From contig JANFOG010000005.1 of the NCBI GenBank assembly GCA_024336345.1, positions 2,294,001-2,358,000 on the forward strand: a stretch of 64,000 nt of DNA, in the 5' to 3' direction. The position numbers and the translations under genes are program-made. Within the stretch, counting starts at the first letter, position 1, and each line of letters starts with the position of its first letter. Positions 1 to 12,200 of this stretch are shown piece by piece. The notes under the pieces were generated by a model, which worked only from the letters and a program-made list of their open reading frames with translations, was not told the DNA's origin and ran no database searches. The stretch is from Mariannaea sp. PMI_226 (Eukaryota; Ascomycota; Sordariomycetes; Hypocreales; Nectriaceae).

Positions 1-894
1 ATCGCCTCGTTGGCTTAAATAAAAGTAAAAAAGTAAAGCCACTCTTCAACAAGACAACAGAACACGGTACAGCTCAGCACGGCACGGCACGGCACCTCAC
101 TGGAAGAAGAACCAAAGAAAAAAAAACAGTTAAGTTGTCAATGTTGGGCGAGAACAATCAAATTGTTTTCAAACCTCATCTCAATTCCACTCCTAACTAC
201 GACCTCTTCTAAAAAAACTAGATTGAATCTATACAAGCGCACCATGTTCACATTTGTCTTCCTAAAAAAAATCCCCCCAGCCCAAAACGCCCCGTAGCAT
301 GGGCGGAGAACCCTTTCCGCTCCTGGTCCCGGTTGCCTCGTACCCAGAAACAACATGCCACACACATAAAAAAAAAAGATAGAAAAATAAAACAGACAAA
401 AAAGGAACATGAGGTGGTTTAGCAAATAAAGTAAGAAGAGAAAGAACGAAGAAGGTGAAGTTTTGTGAATAAAGACAACGCAAAACATCGTCGTTCCCAG
501 CCGAAGAGGGCGTTGGGGTTGGGGGTTCTGTATTAAGACGGATATCCCGATCTCGTTTTTTTTCTCGCTGGCCAATGTACCCAAACTTTGAATTGGAGAA
601 TGAAAGAAGAAATGGTTCAAAAAAGTAATAAGGTGTCTAGGTGAGTTTGGTACGAGCCCGCTGAATGTTGGCGAGTGGATGAATTTCAATGGATGCAGAT
701 GCGCGTTGACTCCTCCCTTTCATGATGAATTGCTATGTGAGTTTTCGGCGTGCCTTGGTGGTCGTGGGGTATATTTGTACGGATGCCCTCCTCCCCTTGC
801 CTGCGAGATGCGTATGTGCGTGTGATGTCTGATCGTGTGCTGTGATAGTGAGGGATGGTTTGCCTGGTTCATAACGGCAGTGTAGACGGATCAT
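1..894. other. Non-coding stretch downstream of the DUF3405 gene
   Basis: A-rich on the plus strand (many A runs between 110 and 450), so T-rich in the transcript direction of the minus-strand gene that ends at 895; it probably contains that gene's 3' UTR and terminator. A small GCACGGCACGG repeat sits near 78-95. A 183-codon open frame on the minus strand is F/S/L-rich low-complexity and does not look like protein. No gene is called. Confidence 0.5.
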
Positions 895-3236
895 TTACTT
901 TTCCGATGGGTGCTCGAACTTGATGGGATGAACCAGCAGTCCACGCATGCAAAGTCGGCCACTACTTGAAGGATCCATCTCCTCTCCCTTGCCACCTCGC
1001 TCGCGTCCCTCGTTGGCACGTCCACCGTGCTTGCCACGGCCATCCATCTGAGCGTAGCCTAGCCAGCGGCGCCATAACAGACCTGCAAACTCGCTGTTGA
1101 AGTACCAACTGGTACCCTTGTGGTTATGCTCATTGAGCTGATCGAAGGGACTGCCTGGTCCAGAGGTTGAGTGGTCACGGCCGGCATTGAAGGCGCTGTC
1201 AATCTCGCTGAATGGATACCAGGCGCGATCAAGATACACAGGGTGGGGGGCATACACGCCCTTCATTCCATGGTGGAGTGCCACAGTTGGCGGGAACATT
1301 TCGGAGAACATGGTGTGGTGGTATCGCCAAACTTCCTCGTGCATAGCCATGAGGAGGCGGCGGGAAAGACGCGAAGCCGTGATAATAGCGCAGCGACGAG
1401 GGGGGGGAGACTTGTAACCCGTGGCGTCGTCCGAGAAGACCCAGCCGGATTGCTCCGTATCGAACAAGGGGTTGAGAGTGATAATATCGGCTTCCTCGCC
1501 AACACCACACTTGGATCGATCTGCGCTATCAGCGCAGGTGGGAGGCATCATGGACTGACCCCACTCATCATGGCGCAATTGCTCCTTGCCATCGAAGGAG
1601 AGGGGTCCGAAAATGGGCGCGCGACCGGAAGCGATGGTATCCCGCTGGACAGTTTCGCTGAAGTTCTCGAAGCTGCCGTGGTAAGGGGGGATGTAGTAAC
1701 GAGCGCTGCGCTCCCAGAGGAGGGTACGGGGCTGCTTGGCAGCCCATTTGGCCAAGCGGTCGAAAAACTCGTAGTAGCTGCCGAGATAACGCATGTCCAT
1801 CTCCCAGTTCCAATAATGTTCGTATTCAGGATGCTGGAGGGCGAAAACCTGGAGAGGGAAATGGGCACTGCGGTAAATACCATGGACATCTGCGCCACTG
1901 GGATTTTCGATGGGATCGGGGAATCGGCCAGGGTACATAAGTCTCATTTGAGGCTCGCTCCAGAGGGAAACCAGACCTCGGAATTCAGCGGGGACGTTGT
2001 CGTTGATGATGCGCTGAACTGTCCATTTGTCGGACCAAATCGGCTCATCAACGTTACGAACCTGCATGAGAAAGTGAACATGGTATTCGCCACCAGATCG
2101 AAGCGAAAGCTCGTTGATGAGGGCGCGGAAGTTGAGCACGGCCAGCTCAGTCCACTTGAAGCCAGTGTAGGTACGGATGACGACTGCAATGCGGCCCTTC
2201 TTATTAGGCGCGTTCTCGAGCTCCTGATTGTCGGTATCAACTTCCTTGAAGCGGTGCTTATTGGCTCGGTAGCAAGAATCTTGAGCATCTGCCCAGTTCA
2301 CCTCTCTGTAGTCAATCTTTCCAGTCTCAGCCCAGACAGCCTCATTTCCAACATTCTCCGTGTCTAGGCCCGTATCAATTCCGCCATGAGCTCTGTCGTA
2401 GCCCAAACCGTAGGGGCCGTATCGACTGAATCGGTCGAAGCAAATATCGTCCCTCAAACCAAGGAGGGAGTAGGAGCCAATTGCTGGATCAGGCATGTGT
2501 TGGGGAATGCCGTTGTAAGCGTACAAATCAGGAGCAGGAATAGTATTCTTTGAATCCAGGTAGCACGTCTTGACATCGTCTGAATGGTCATATGGGCTAT
2601 ATCGCTGGGGGGTGGGTACACTGTCGCTCATGGCAGGCGAAGGAAGAGGTGCCTTCTCCGTCTTGTTGGGGTATTCAGTTTGGAAGTTTCCCTTATTGAC
2701 AATAGTTCGGAGACCGTGGAAGTAACCATCGAGGCTGCAACAGGGATTAGTTTTACTTTCAAAAGTAATTTCCATAGGAATACATACTGAGGGAACTTGA
2801 GCCAGGGCATCTTGACAAGCTGCGCCTGAGCTTCCTTCTTCTCTTCATCGGTAACATACTCGTCCTCGGGGACGGTCTCGAGCTTGCCATCGCCATCCAT
2901 GTCGCCAGTAAGCATGACAACTGTTTCGCCATTGGAATTTACAACGGTAGCAGTAGCAACAGGAGCCTGAGTTTTGGAGACTTGGGCACCCAAGGAAAGC
3001 CCGGACTTGCCCCTGGACTTGACGACGATGAGCGTGATGAGAAAAGCGACAGCAATAAGCCAAGTGAGAATTCTGCGGTAGTGGCAGTGACCAAAAAGAG
3101 ATCGCATGCGGAGCCGGGGCTTCCTCGTTTTTTCTGACATGATCGAATAGGGCAGCAATGGGTCAATCTTCCTGCCCAGCGGAATGCGCGAGTTTGTTGA
3201 GCGGGCGGCCATGGTGACTGAATGGCGCCGCTGCAT
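895..3236 (-). CDS. DUF3405 family type II membrane protein
   Basis: Two exons, 3236-2788 and 2734-895, with a 53-nt intron (GTATGT donor, CTAAT branch, CAG acceptor); 762 residues if the first ATG is used. A second ATG at 3212 in strong context (CACCATGG) may be the real start. Near residues 55-75 is one hydrophobic segment (LTWLIAVAFLITLIVV) preceded by Arg/Lys, giving a type II membrane topology with a large lumenal or outer part. The main domain runs from about residue 250 to 700 and contains the RIAVVIRTYTGFKW and NWEMDMRYLGSY signatures that I associate with fungal DUF3405 proteins. Their biochemical function is unknown. The RTY start and the acidic EMDMRY motif resemble nucleotide-sugar glycosyltransferase folds, but that is inference. 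A purine-rich plus-strand tract at 3740-3860 is a pyrimidine-rich promoter for this gene. Family call good, function unknown. Confidence 0.88.
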
Positions 3237-3739
3237 AGTAGTCTGAGAAGACCGGAGAGCTCACGATCTTGGCCAGCTAGGGTGATACAATAATCTCTTG
3301 TTGCAATGGGTGTAGAAAGTATGGTAGGTTTCGAGTCGTGTTTGGTCTAATTTTTTTTCCTCTTCGGGGAGATTATGTTAGACAGCGAGGACAGAGCGAG
3401 TGTCGTTTGTGGAGCCAGCCGTCATCAAGAATTAAGTCAACACGGTAGTAGAACAAGAGAGGATTTGGCCCAAAGCAAATCAAAGTAACGACTGGCAGTC
3501 GTCGAGATAACCTGAAAGGGAACCGACGAAAGAGGATGACCGACGAGACGGAAAAAACGGAGCTGACGCAGCTACCTTGTCATCAAACGGAGGTAGGCAG
3601 TGCTGGCGAAATACCACGCGACGCGACGCAACACTGGGCAAGGCGAAGTTGGAAAAGCAGCGAGATGCTACTCAAAGATCGCAACAGTATTGTTGAAGAA
3701 GGGACGGCCACGGAGGAAGTTGAATGGACCGAGAGACCG

Positions 3740-3860
3740 AAGTTGCGAAGACGGGGCGTGAAAGGGGAGGGGAGGGGAAAAAAAGGAAGAGGGTGACAAG
3801 AGAGGGAATGGGAGAAGAAAAAAAAAGAGGCGAGGCCAGGAGAGGCGAGAGCAGGGGAAT
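3740..3860 (-). promoter_or_regulatory. Pyrimidine-rich promoter tract of the DUF3405 gene
   Basis: The plus strand is almost pure G/A here (GGGGAGGGGAGGGG followed by A and GA runs), so the transcribed minus-strand side is a CT-rich tract about 500-600 nt upstream of the start codon. CT-rich tracts just upstream of transcription starts are typical of filamentous ascomycete promoters. The exact start point cannot be read. Confidence 0.45.
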
Positions 3861-5313
3861 AGGGACACGGGACAAGGATTGGTACATACCCTGGGAACAG
3901 GGACTTGCAGTGGATGATAGGGGTGAATGGCCCCGCTACGGGGTCCGCACTTGGGGGGGGGGATACCTTATGTACCTGCTGGAGGGGAGTACCTATGTAC
4001 CTACCTGCACAGAAGCCGGAGGAATACTGTGTCGACAAGGTCTCATCGTACCGCACTGTAGTCCGTTTTCAGCCCTCCTGACCGGATGCACTCAAAAGCC
4101 TATCGCAGCATCAGCCCCCAAACAAGGGCGTTCCTCAGCCAAGCTTCCAAGTGCGATTCAGAGAAGATGCCTTCGGTGCATCGGCCGCATGGCCCTCCAT
4201 GACGGGAATGGTGAGTTGGCTGTCAGCGGGCTGTTAACAGCAACAGATTACGTCGTCGGCGTGGTAGGCCGCTAAGCTATCGGTAACGGGGACGCCTTGG
4301 TGCATTGCTGTCTCTCGGACGGTTTCTTTTTTTAATCTTGGAACGTTCCTATCTTTGGTGGGCAGGCCCTTGAGGCTGGGCCCTCGTGTCTCTCGGCGGC
4401 CCGACGTCAAGCCTGCGAACGGATAGCTATCTGAGAGAGGTTTACGAGTTGACAAAGACCTGGTGATTGCTACTTGGCGTCGATTTGGAGTTCGGATGCG
4501 CTATTGTGGGCAAACTTTACCCACACATACCCCGTCACCCTGTTTTGAATACGCGCAAAGCAACGAGCGTGCTGGATCCCTGCTTGTGTACTGTATTTTG
4601 CAGCACTACTTTCATCGTACTATGTAGCCATCTTCCGTATAGAATGGGGTAAATGACACGAGCGTTTGAATTCCCATATGCATACATAGTGCTACTACGC
4701 CTGTGCACGAGTGTTCTGGCTTACTGTAGAGCTGAGCACCACTCTCCCCCCCACTCTGCTAACAATTGGCCCTTGATCTCTGGTTTTTTTTTTCTCTCAC
4801 TTTGGTACGAGATACTTAGGCCCTACATACCTAGATAGTTTCTAGCCTCCCTCGTTCCCAGGAGGCGGCGGCGAATGGGGCGCGGCCGATGGGATGGCGG
4901 CGCCGCGTGGAAATATCCTGTGGCCAATCATAACAGCTGCATGGGGCGTTCCTCGTAATGCTCGGTACGTTACGAGGACGGATTATGGGCCCTTGGCACC
5001 AGCAAGCAATAGCGAATCTAGTTGCTCGAATTACTTGGAAGCTTTGATCACTGGGGTTGCTGGATTTTGCCAGGATTTGCCAGCGTAGTTAATCAGACTT
5101 GGGTAAAAGGGGACATTCAAGAAGAAAGGGTTTGATAATAAAAGAAGAAGAAAAAAAAGTATCTTGGGAGGGCCGAAATTTCTAGACCCGCCACGTTCAA
5201 TATTGGCCCACGTCGCCCTGACGCGTTGTAGCCGTTAAACTCGGTGGCTTCTCATAATTTTGAGACTCCAGGTTGCATTAATTTGTTTTCGGTTTTCTCC
5301 AGAGCATTCTCTA

Positions 5314-5357
5314 TTGACAGTGTTGACAGTGTTGACAGCGTTGACAGCGTTGACAGT
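5314..5357. repeat. Minisatellite of 9-nt TTGACAGYG units
   Basis: About five head-to-tail copies: TTGACAGTG twice, TTGACAGCG twice, then a partial TTGACAG. The unit is a multiple of three, so one plus-strand frame reads a repeated Asp-Ser-Val string, but the surrounding frame does not look like a gene. Confidence 0.85.
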
Positions 5358-8300
5358 CAAGCGCACACAAGAGAACTGCACAGGATGCACCAAGCCTTGT
5401 GGCCCCTGTCATTGCGCCATATCCCAGCTGCATCCTGGTTGAGACTTGAGAGAGGCTCTCCTACCTGGGTGGCCGGTGGGTCAGCGGAGCCAGGGTGTAC
5501 ACACGTAATATGTCACTTTCAATTTCCATTCAACAGGTGTCCCCTTTGTTCCAAGAAGACAACAGGGAGGCTCTTTTTGTCTTTTATTTGGATGCTTAGG
5601 ACAGCAGAGAAATGAAGCCCGGGATTCGAGCTCGATACTGTAGTTTTGAGCAACCGATTCTTCGTATCGAATCATGCTCGTGCAGAAACCTGAGTATTTT
5701 GGCGTTACAGTGCAAGGTAACATGGGCTTATGTTGACGTCGCTTGTGTGTTTCCTGGGCTACCTTCTGTAACCTGTGTGAATGCGGGCGAGCTACCTTAC
5801 TTGGTGGAGAGGAAGCAAAGACGCAGGCAGTAGTTGCAAAGTACTTTTCTGCTTGGTCTCTTCTTTTCACTAATTACTGCAGAACCTTGCCAAAGCAACA
5901 CAAGTATGTACGCGCATGGATGAACGAATTCTCGATGAGACTCGGCCTTTCCTGAGTCCATTATTGGCCGCTTTCCCCATGTTCATCGGGGTATCATCAC
6001 ACAACTAGGTAGTCCGGATACCAGAGCGTCAAGCAACCAGATGCGTTTATTAGGACAGCACAGATTAATCTGGGAATATGCATGTCCACCTCCACTACTA
6101 TGTCGTTACTCCATCTAGTACAGTATGTACCTGTGCTGCAGTCCAGGGTTCCCTGTTGGTAGGTACTGTACAAAACACCCGCCACGCCTCCACGCCTCGC
6201 ACATCCGTTCACACTCCAGCAGCTTACTGTCCTATTTCCCTGGGGTAAATGCAGGGCCTCACTAGAATACCGTACTGAGTGCGTACCTACAGTATCTAGG
6301 TAGGTAGGTATGGATCAAAGCCGCTGATAGTTGGTCAAGCAGGAGACGCTGGTAGGAGGTTTAAGCGAGACACCGACCTTGGCGATGTACTGTGTGTATA
6401 TTTGTCCTCTTCAAGGTACGCCAGAGGTACACGCTCCATACAACAGCCTCAGGAGGTATGCATGCTAGGTTCCCACATTTCTCCTTTCCAAGGAAAGTTC
6501 TTCGAAGGTAGCGCCAAGAGGACTCCTCAACACACTGACACCTGCCCCTGTACATTAAGTCCCAGTATAGCACAAGGTAAAATGCCTTGGTTGGTAGATT
6601 GGTAGGAGTCACTACAGAAGCACATTAAGAGTTCGTTGGGCTTCCCGAGATATTTGGGGAGCTGGTACTGTAGGTACCACCCCTTGAGGTGATCTGTGCT
6701 GATGCTCAAGGTGCAATGGTCGAGGTACCTAACTTCTCGACTATTGACAGCTCAAATTTTGTTGAGCCTCTCTCAATGAAGACACTGGAAGGAGCAATTT
6801 CGCGTCTGGCGCAATTTCCTACCAAATGCTATTACCCCTTACTCAATACGTCTGAATCGAAGTCCGAGACGCACACACCGCCAAGTCCCTCGCTCTCCTC
6901 GCTAGTGCCAAATGCCAGCTCTAATCTGACTACCTGACAGGCGTCTCTTGATGCTTTCTAGCACCTTCAGGAGTCGATCTCCGTGGTAATAAGTTGATAA
7001 GTCTCCCCCCCACAAAGTACTCTAGGCAGTAACCGCATGTTCCTCTGCCAGTTCTCCATTTACTCTTACTTTCCCTTGCAACGTTAGGAGTGAGTATACT
7101 GTACGCGAGCTCCAAATGCGGGATGGCCAGGTCCTGACCTGGCCCCTCTCCAACACACAATACGGCCAACTTCTCGTATTCCCGCAAGAGCATATTTCTC
7201 GTTAGATGCTCGGACGAGCGGTCGCAGATGGTACTTTGGAAAAGAGATAGGTCTGTCTTGCTTGACAAAAGAAAGAACCCCCACGACAATCGCATCCCAC
7301 AAGCTTGGCCAAAAGGACATTTTTATTAGGCCCCAATATCGTGCCGCTCCCTACCAACAGCAAAAAACCGAGACCCAGTTCGACGAGATTGCCAAGGGGG
7401 CACTCTTCTCGCTGACGCGAACTAGACAAGGAGAGGGGCGTATCAAAAGTGGCTAGGGTCATGTGTGAATTCGGCAGATACAGGCCCGTTGCTTACGGTG
7501 CAGGTTCGTCATTTCATCCACCTATGCTGCGTCTCATATTTACAGCTTACTTCATATTGAAGTGAATGTGAACTCCATCTGCAGTAGAATCCCGCAACCG
7601 TCAGCAATCACGACTACCATCACTATTAGCCAGAATCAGATGTCACGACCAGGTATGGGGGCCTTCTGGGAGCTCTTGACCGTCAGCAAGTTAATTAAAG
7701 ATGATGATCCATTTTGTCTCCGAAAACATGTGTCTCCAAAGCTTCTTTCCTTGTTTGGTTCTCAGGGTTCTTCGCCATCATCCCCCGCCCCGTGTCTCGG
7801 CGGCGTAACAGGTGTCAGCCTCTTTTTGACTTATTTACATAGTATCATTGACTTGAGTTGGTGTCAGGCAAGAAGGTAGCTGGGCCTACCCGCCACGTTT
7901 CCTGGACATGTCGATTCAAATCTCTCCCACAAGCCACTCGCCAGGGAATTGAAGCCTTCATGCCTCTCTCTGCTGTGCACTGCACATTGAATGCAACGTG
8001 CAGCAGGTTGGAGTTCGTGCACGTACGGTGCTCTCAGTATGGGGGAAAGAGGGGGGGGCTTTTCATTTCCTGGCTGATCACCTTTGTCACTCTCATTATT
8101 TCCTTTTTTTTTTTTCATGACCCCAGACTACCTAGTGTACTATAGGACGAAAACTGATTGATGTGCAGTCAAGTTGTCGCCAAGCTGAACGCCTCCTAAT
8201 CTCCATACTGGGGACGGCACCAGTGTCATATTGATCAAGCGGGTCCCGCGGCAACGCCCACGCCCGTTCCGCCATTCATATCGCTTTGCGTGGTACATGG

Positions 8301-8864
8301 CTCTGCATATCTCTGCATGTCGATAATGTAAGAGACGGTACAGGAGGGTCTTGTTATCTCCCCGTCAGCCAGGCGCGCCAGGAATCTTCATCTCATTCCC
8401 GGTCCGGCTTCCCCTCCATCTTACTGCCTACTAAATACTACGTATGTACAAATGTACCTCATTCAGCCCATCCATCCCACGCCATGTGTCCATGCCACCC
8501 TGTTGTTTTGCTACGTACTTGCTGGTACATACTGTGCAAGCGCCCTGGACAAAGTACAAAGAGCACCAACCTCAACGTTCATTCATGCACTAGTAAACGG
8601 CAATAGCTTTTTGTCTCATCATCAATTGCCTAGAACTACTATGTAATGTAACTACTGGTCCGCACAATCAGATCGTGGTGGCGGGTTTTGAACCCTGCCA
8701 CAGCCAACTCAGAGTACATCTTTAATTAGCAACGGCGCGCCGTCATCGCCGACCTCAGTGTCAGCTACGCTAGTCACAGCCCTTCAACCCAGCCAGCCCG
8801 GGAGGCTTAGACGTTTAGAGATCGGGCGAATTGCCATCTGATGTGAGATCTGAAAAAAAAACTG

Positions 8865-8886
8865 AAAAAAAAAAAAAAAAAAAAAA
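8865..8886. repeat. Poly-A run
   Basis: Twenty-two consecutive A residues preceded by a shorter run at 8853-8862. No mobile element with a poly-A tail is recognisable upstream, so it is most simply a mononucleotide microsatellite. Confidence 0.8.
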
Positions 8887-11800
8887 GGCTAGTCAGCCCA
8901 TCAAGCACAAAGTAGAGGTCATGCGGAACAAATGGGCGAGTAATTGTCGGTTTCACATATGCAGCACTCTCCGCCCTCCTAGTTTCGGCATCTGGTTGTC
9001 GCGAACGATTTATGTTTGGGGTTTGTATTTTCGAGTCAGAAATCCATCTGCCTGGCTTACGTACCGTACCTCTTCCGCACGTATCGAGTCACAATTTGTA
9101 TGATTCCTGTTCAAAACGGTCTACATCGTAGAAGTATATGTATATGTCAGTTCAAATGTGAGCTGCTTACACCTACGACAGGGTTGGCATCCCTCTGCGA
9201 ACGTAATGCACTACCACTTACAATTTCTTGCAACGGTCTGTTTATCCAACATCTTGCTGCCGCTAATCAAGCCGTCGGCATCTAGTTTCTATTATCACTT
9301 CCCACTGGCATGCTGATGGCATACTATTCAAAACCCGGTTGGTATTCCTTCTCCGCCTCCGCCGCCCCGTCTCACATCCCGCCCCTAGATCCAGATCCGT
9401 CCCTTACAGCCTTGGGGATCGAGACTAAAGTCCCATCGTGCTGTTCTTCTTTTGTTGCTTGCTTTGAATGAGCCTCTTTTCCCCCTCTGACACGTTGGCG
9501 TGCTGTGTTGCCATTCCTCAGCTCGTCGGACCCCAGTCACAGCCTGCAACACCATCGGGGGGCATATACGCGGCCGTGACAGTGGAGAAATGTTCCATCT
9601 AAATTCCTAACGCATACATAGTATTATTGCTGCATGACTGTGGAAGCTATGCGTCCCATCATAGTTCGTATGTATTTTACTCAGATTTCCATAATTGCTG
9701 TGGCCGTTCGATCAGATACGGTGTATCATATCGGTCCACCGTGTATGTGTATAATATACTACGAACCAAGGAAGGCAAAGTAACCGCGCTGCCATGTGTA
9801 TATAGATGAGCATGCCTCCTGGGACAATCACTCGCCTAAATGTAGCCAATAACGACAGGTAGTCCTCGAGGTTTCATATATCATCTCCCCGTCTTCTGAT
9901 TGATTTGCTCCACTACTGTATGTAGTTGGCCCTGCGGCCACCTGCAAACGTCCCCAATACGTAAGTAACCGAACCCAGGGAACGACGAAGAGAGAGGGAA
10001 CCCGAAAACGGCAGAAATGCAAGCGCGGAGGGACCAGGTACAGCATTATATCATCGGCATGACGTGGTTATTCATACGTGAATATTTCGCATTAGGTACG
10101 CATTTATGGACATCTAGTGATGCTACGAGGGCCAGAGGGAGAGAAGCCGCAGCCTCAGACTGGGTATGGTTTGGATTTCCTTCAACTTTTGTCAGCACAA
10201 AGAGGTTCTTGAATAATTGAAATTTCCGCATGGTAGGCGGTATAGCAATTGCGACGGATACTCTCAGGGGGGTACTTATACGCCAAGCAATGCGAGATGG
10301 TGGTTGGAGGTTGCTCTTTGCGAAGTGCAAAACATCGAAGGAACACAGGCTCAACCCCCCTCCCACAGCTATAAACTAGTTTGTGCCAATTTTTTTGCTC
10401 GGTTTGTATGCGTTGCTGCTTTCGTGATAGTGGTGCTCACCCTGTCTCTGGATGCAATGGGCTAAGCTGGTGTGAGACCTTTGCGATTTTGATATCACAC
10501 AATTCCAGTGTCAAATACAGCTTGGCAGACGAGTGCCAAGCTCAAAAAGAGGCAGCTGTACATCACGTCATAAATCTGGGGAGCAGGGTCAAAGATATAC
10601 CCATTGAATGGTTGCGATTCTGAAGATCTTCCGAGAAGCCGCGTTTGATCTTGTTTGATCGTGTAGGAATGATCGGCAGGGGGAATATCGAATCTCAACC
10701 ACGGCGAAACACACAAGTCCGGTCAGGGCCAGAGTGACCCCTTCTAAACGTATCATCAAATTTGAATAACAAGAAAAGAGAGAAAAACGATGGGGGGTTA
10801 GGGTTCGAAATGTTTGCAATAGAGAGGAGAAAGAAACATCGATTGAGGGTAGGTCCCTCGACGCCATAATTTGGCAACAATAGGGGCCAAGCAAATTATT
10901 GCTCGCCTCTAATGTTGAAATTACCCATATCTGCCTTTGGGTTAGGTTAAATCTCACGATAGTGCTCCAAGAATGTCCCAGGAGTTGACCAGGACTTGTG
11001 ATTCTCCCTTATATAGATTAGATCCGATCTATTGGTCACGACGCTATGCCATCGATGATGAATATACAGCAATGACGTACATTACTATGCCCACATTGCT
11101 GATCATTCCAGATGGTCTGATAGTTCCAAGTGCTATTCCTGGTGAGATGAGGGAGAGTTCATAAATGGTAGCAGCTATTCTAACCGTTAGCAACCTCATG
11201 GTCACATGGTCTGTCTTGTCCCCATTTCTTCATGTTTTCCTTTCTGCTTACTGCCATCGTTCCAGACATGTCTTGGAGAGGGAGAGCACCATGACAATCA
11301 AAGCCTAAGTATGTGACGTCGTGCAATGTGGATTACGGTTTCTTCTTGGCTTTATATTTCTTTCGATTGCGAGCCTTTTGGGCCTATTTGATAAACACTT
11401 ATTGGCCGTAGTTCTGCTCGAAGTAAATGTCACATGTTGTACCGACTAAGATCTAGTTATTCGTCTCTACGACGCTGGTTCTCATGGGACTCTTTGGGAG
11501 TCGTCTCCTCATCATGCTTGAACACTCTGTCAATACTTCACTTCGACTACACTTGAGAAGAGCAGATAACCACTTTCTCATGGGATTTACTACATCCCAG
11601 TGGGATATATAACAACTGGAGCTCCCCCAACTCTCGCACGACAAGCTTCTGGCCCAGAGAGCCCATCTATGCCCCACGACTCTTTCGCACACGGATGTGT
11701 GTTTCATTTTAACACTCAATTGATCACTTTCGCTTTTATTCTAAGGTGGAAACCTTGTAGGAGATAATTGGAAAGGCAGATGAAAAGGAAACGACTGCCC

Positions 11801-12200
11801 ATACCGTTAACATCTACATCTCCAGCTGTAGAATGGGGGGTGGGAACGGCATTTGCAACCTGCTACCGCCTCCTGTAGTGGTTGCGAGAGGATGATTTCT
11901 GAAAAACAATATCGACGTCACGTTATCTGAAGAGGCAAGATAAATAAATAATTAGACAGTTCATTCGTGTTTGTGGCTGTATTCTAACCGATGGCCGTCA
12001 CTCTGTTCTGCAGTTTAGGTATATAAGAAGACAAAAAAACACCCCAGCGCCTTGCATAATGTCCAGCAAATGCAATTCAGCGCAATGCAATGCTCTGTAA
12101 TAATTTCATGGCCAAGAAGGCCACTCAACCACCCTCCCTAGTGTAAACAAAATGTGTCCTTACATTGTACCATAAATCTCCTCTCATTAAATTTCCCCTT

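Larger units (their letters stand above)
3861..12200. other. Gene-poor region of about 8.3 kb
   Basis: No open frame here combines an ATG in good context, balanced residue composition and fungal splice signals. It holds dispersed TACCTACC/GGTAGGTA words (3989-4007, 6283-6312), a 9-nt minisatellite (5314-5357) and a poly-A run (8865-8886). T/C-rich stretches near 9340-9500 and 8080-8115 could be isolated promoters, but no coding frame follows them. The last few hundred bases, T/A-rich before 12201, probably contain the CDT1 3' UTR. I saw no transposase, reverse transcriptase, long terminal repeats or strong TA-enriched RIP signature. Confidence 0.45.

Noticed and set aside
138..689. 183-codon minus-strand frame
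   Set aside because: Phe/Ser/Leu-rich translation of A/T-rich 3' flanking DNA, with no domain.
1171..2367. 398-codon plus-strand open frame
   Set aside because: Lies wholly antisense to the DUF3405 second exon, with no domain of its own and no promoter; it reflects the codon use of the real gene.
8685..8730. Possible tRNA on the minus strand (GGGTTCAAAACCC)
   Set aside because: B-box is imperfect, the T-stem does not pair over five bases and no A-box or acceptor stem can be built.
3861..12200. Degenerate transposon in the gene desert
   Set aside because: Looked for transposase or reverse-transcriptase motifs, terminal repeats and extreme TA enrichment; none is visible by eye.
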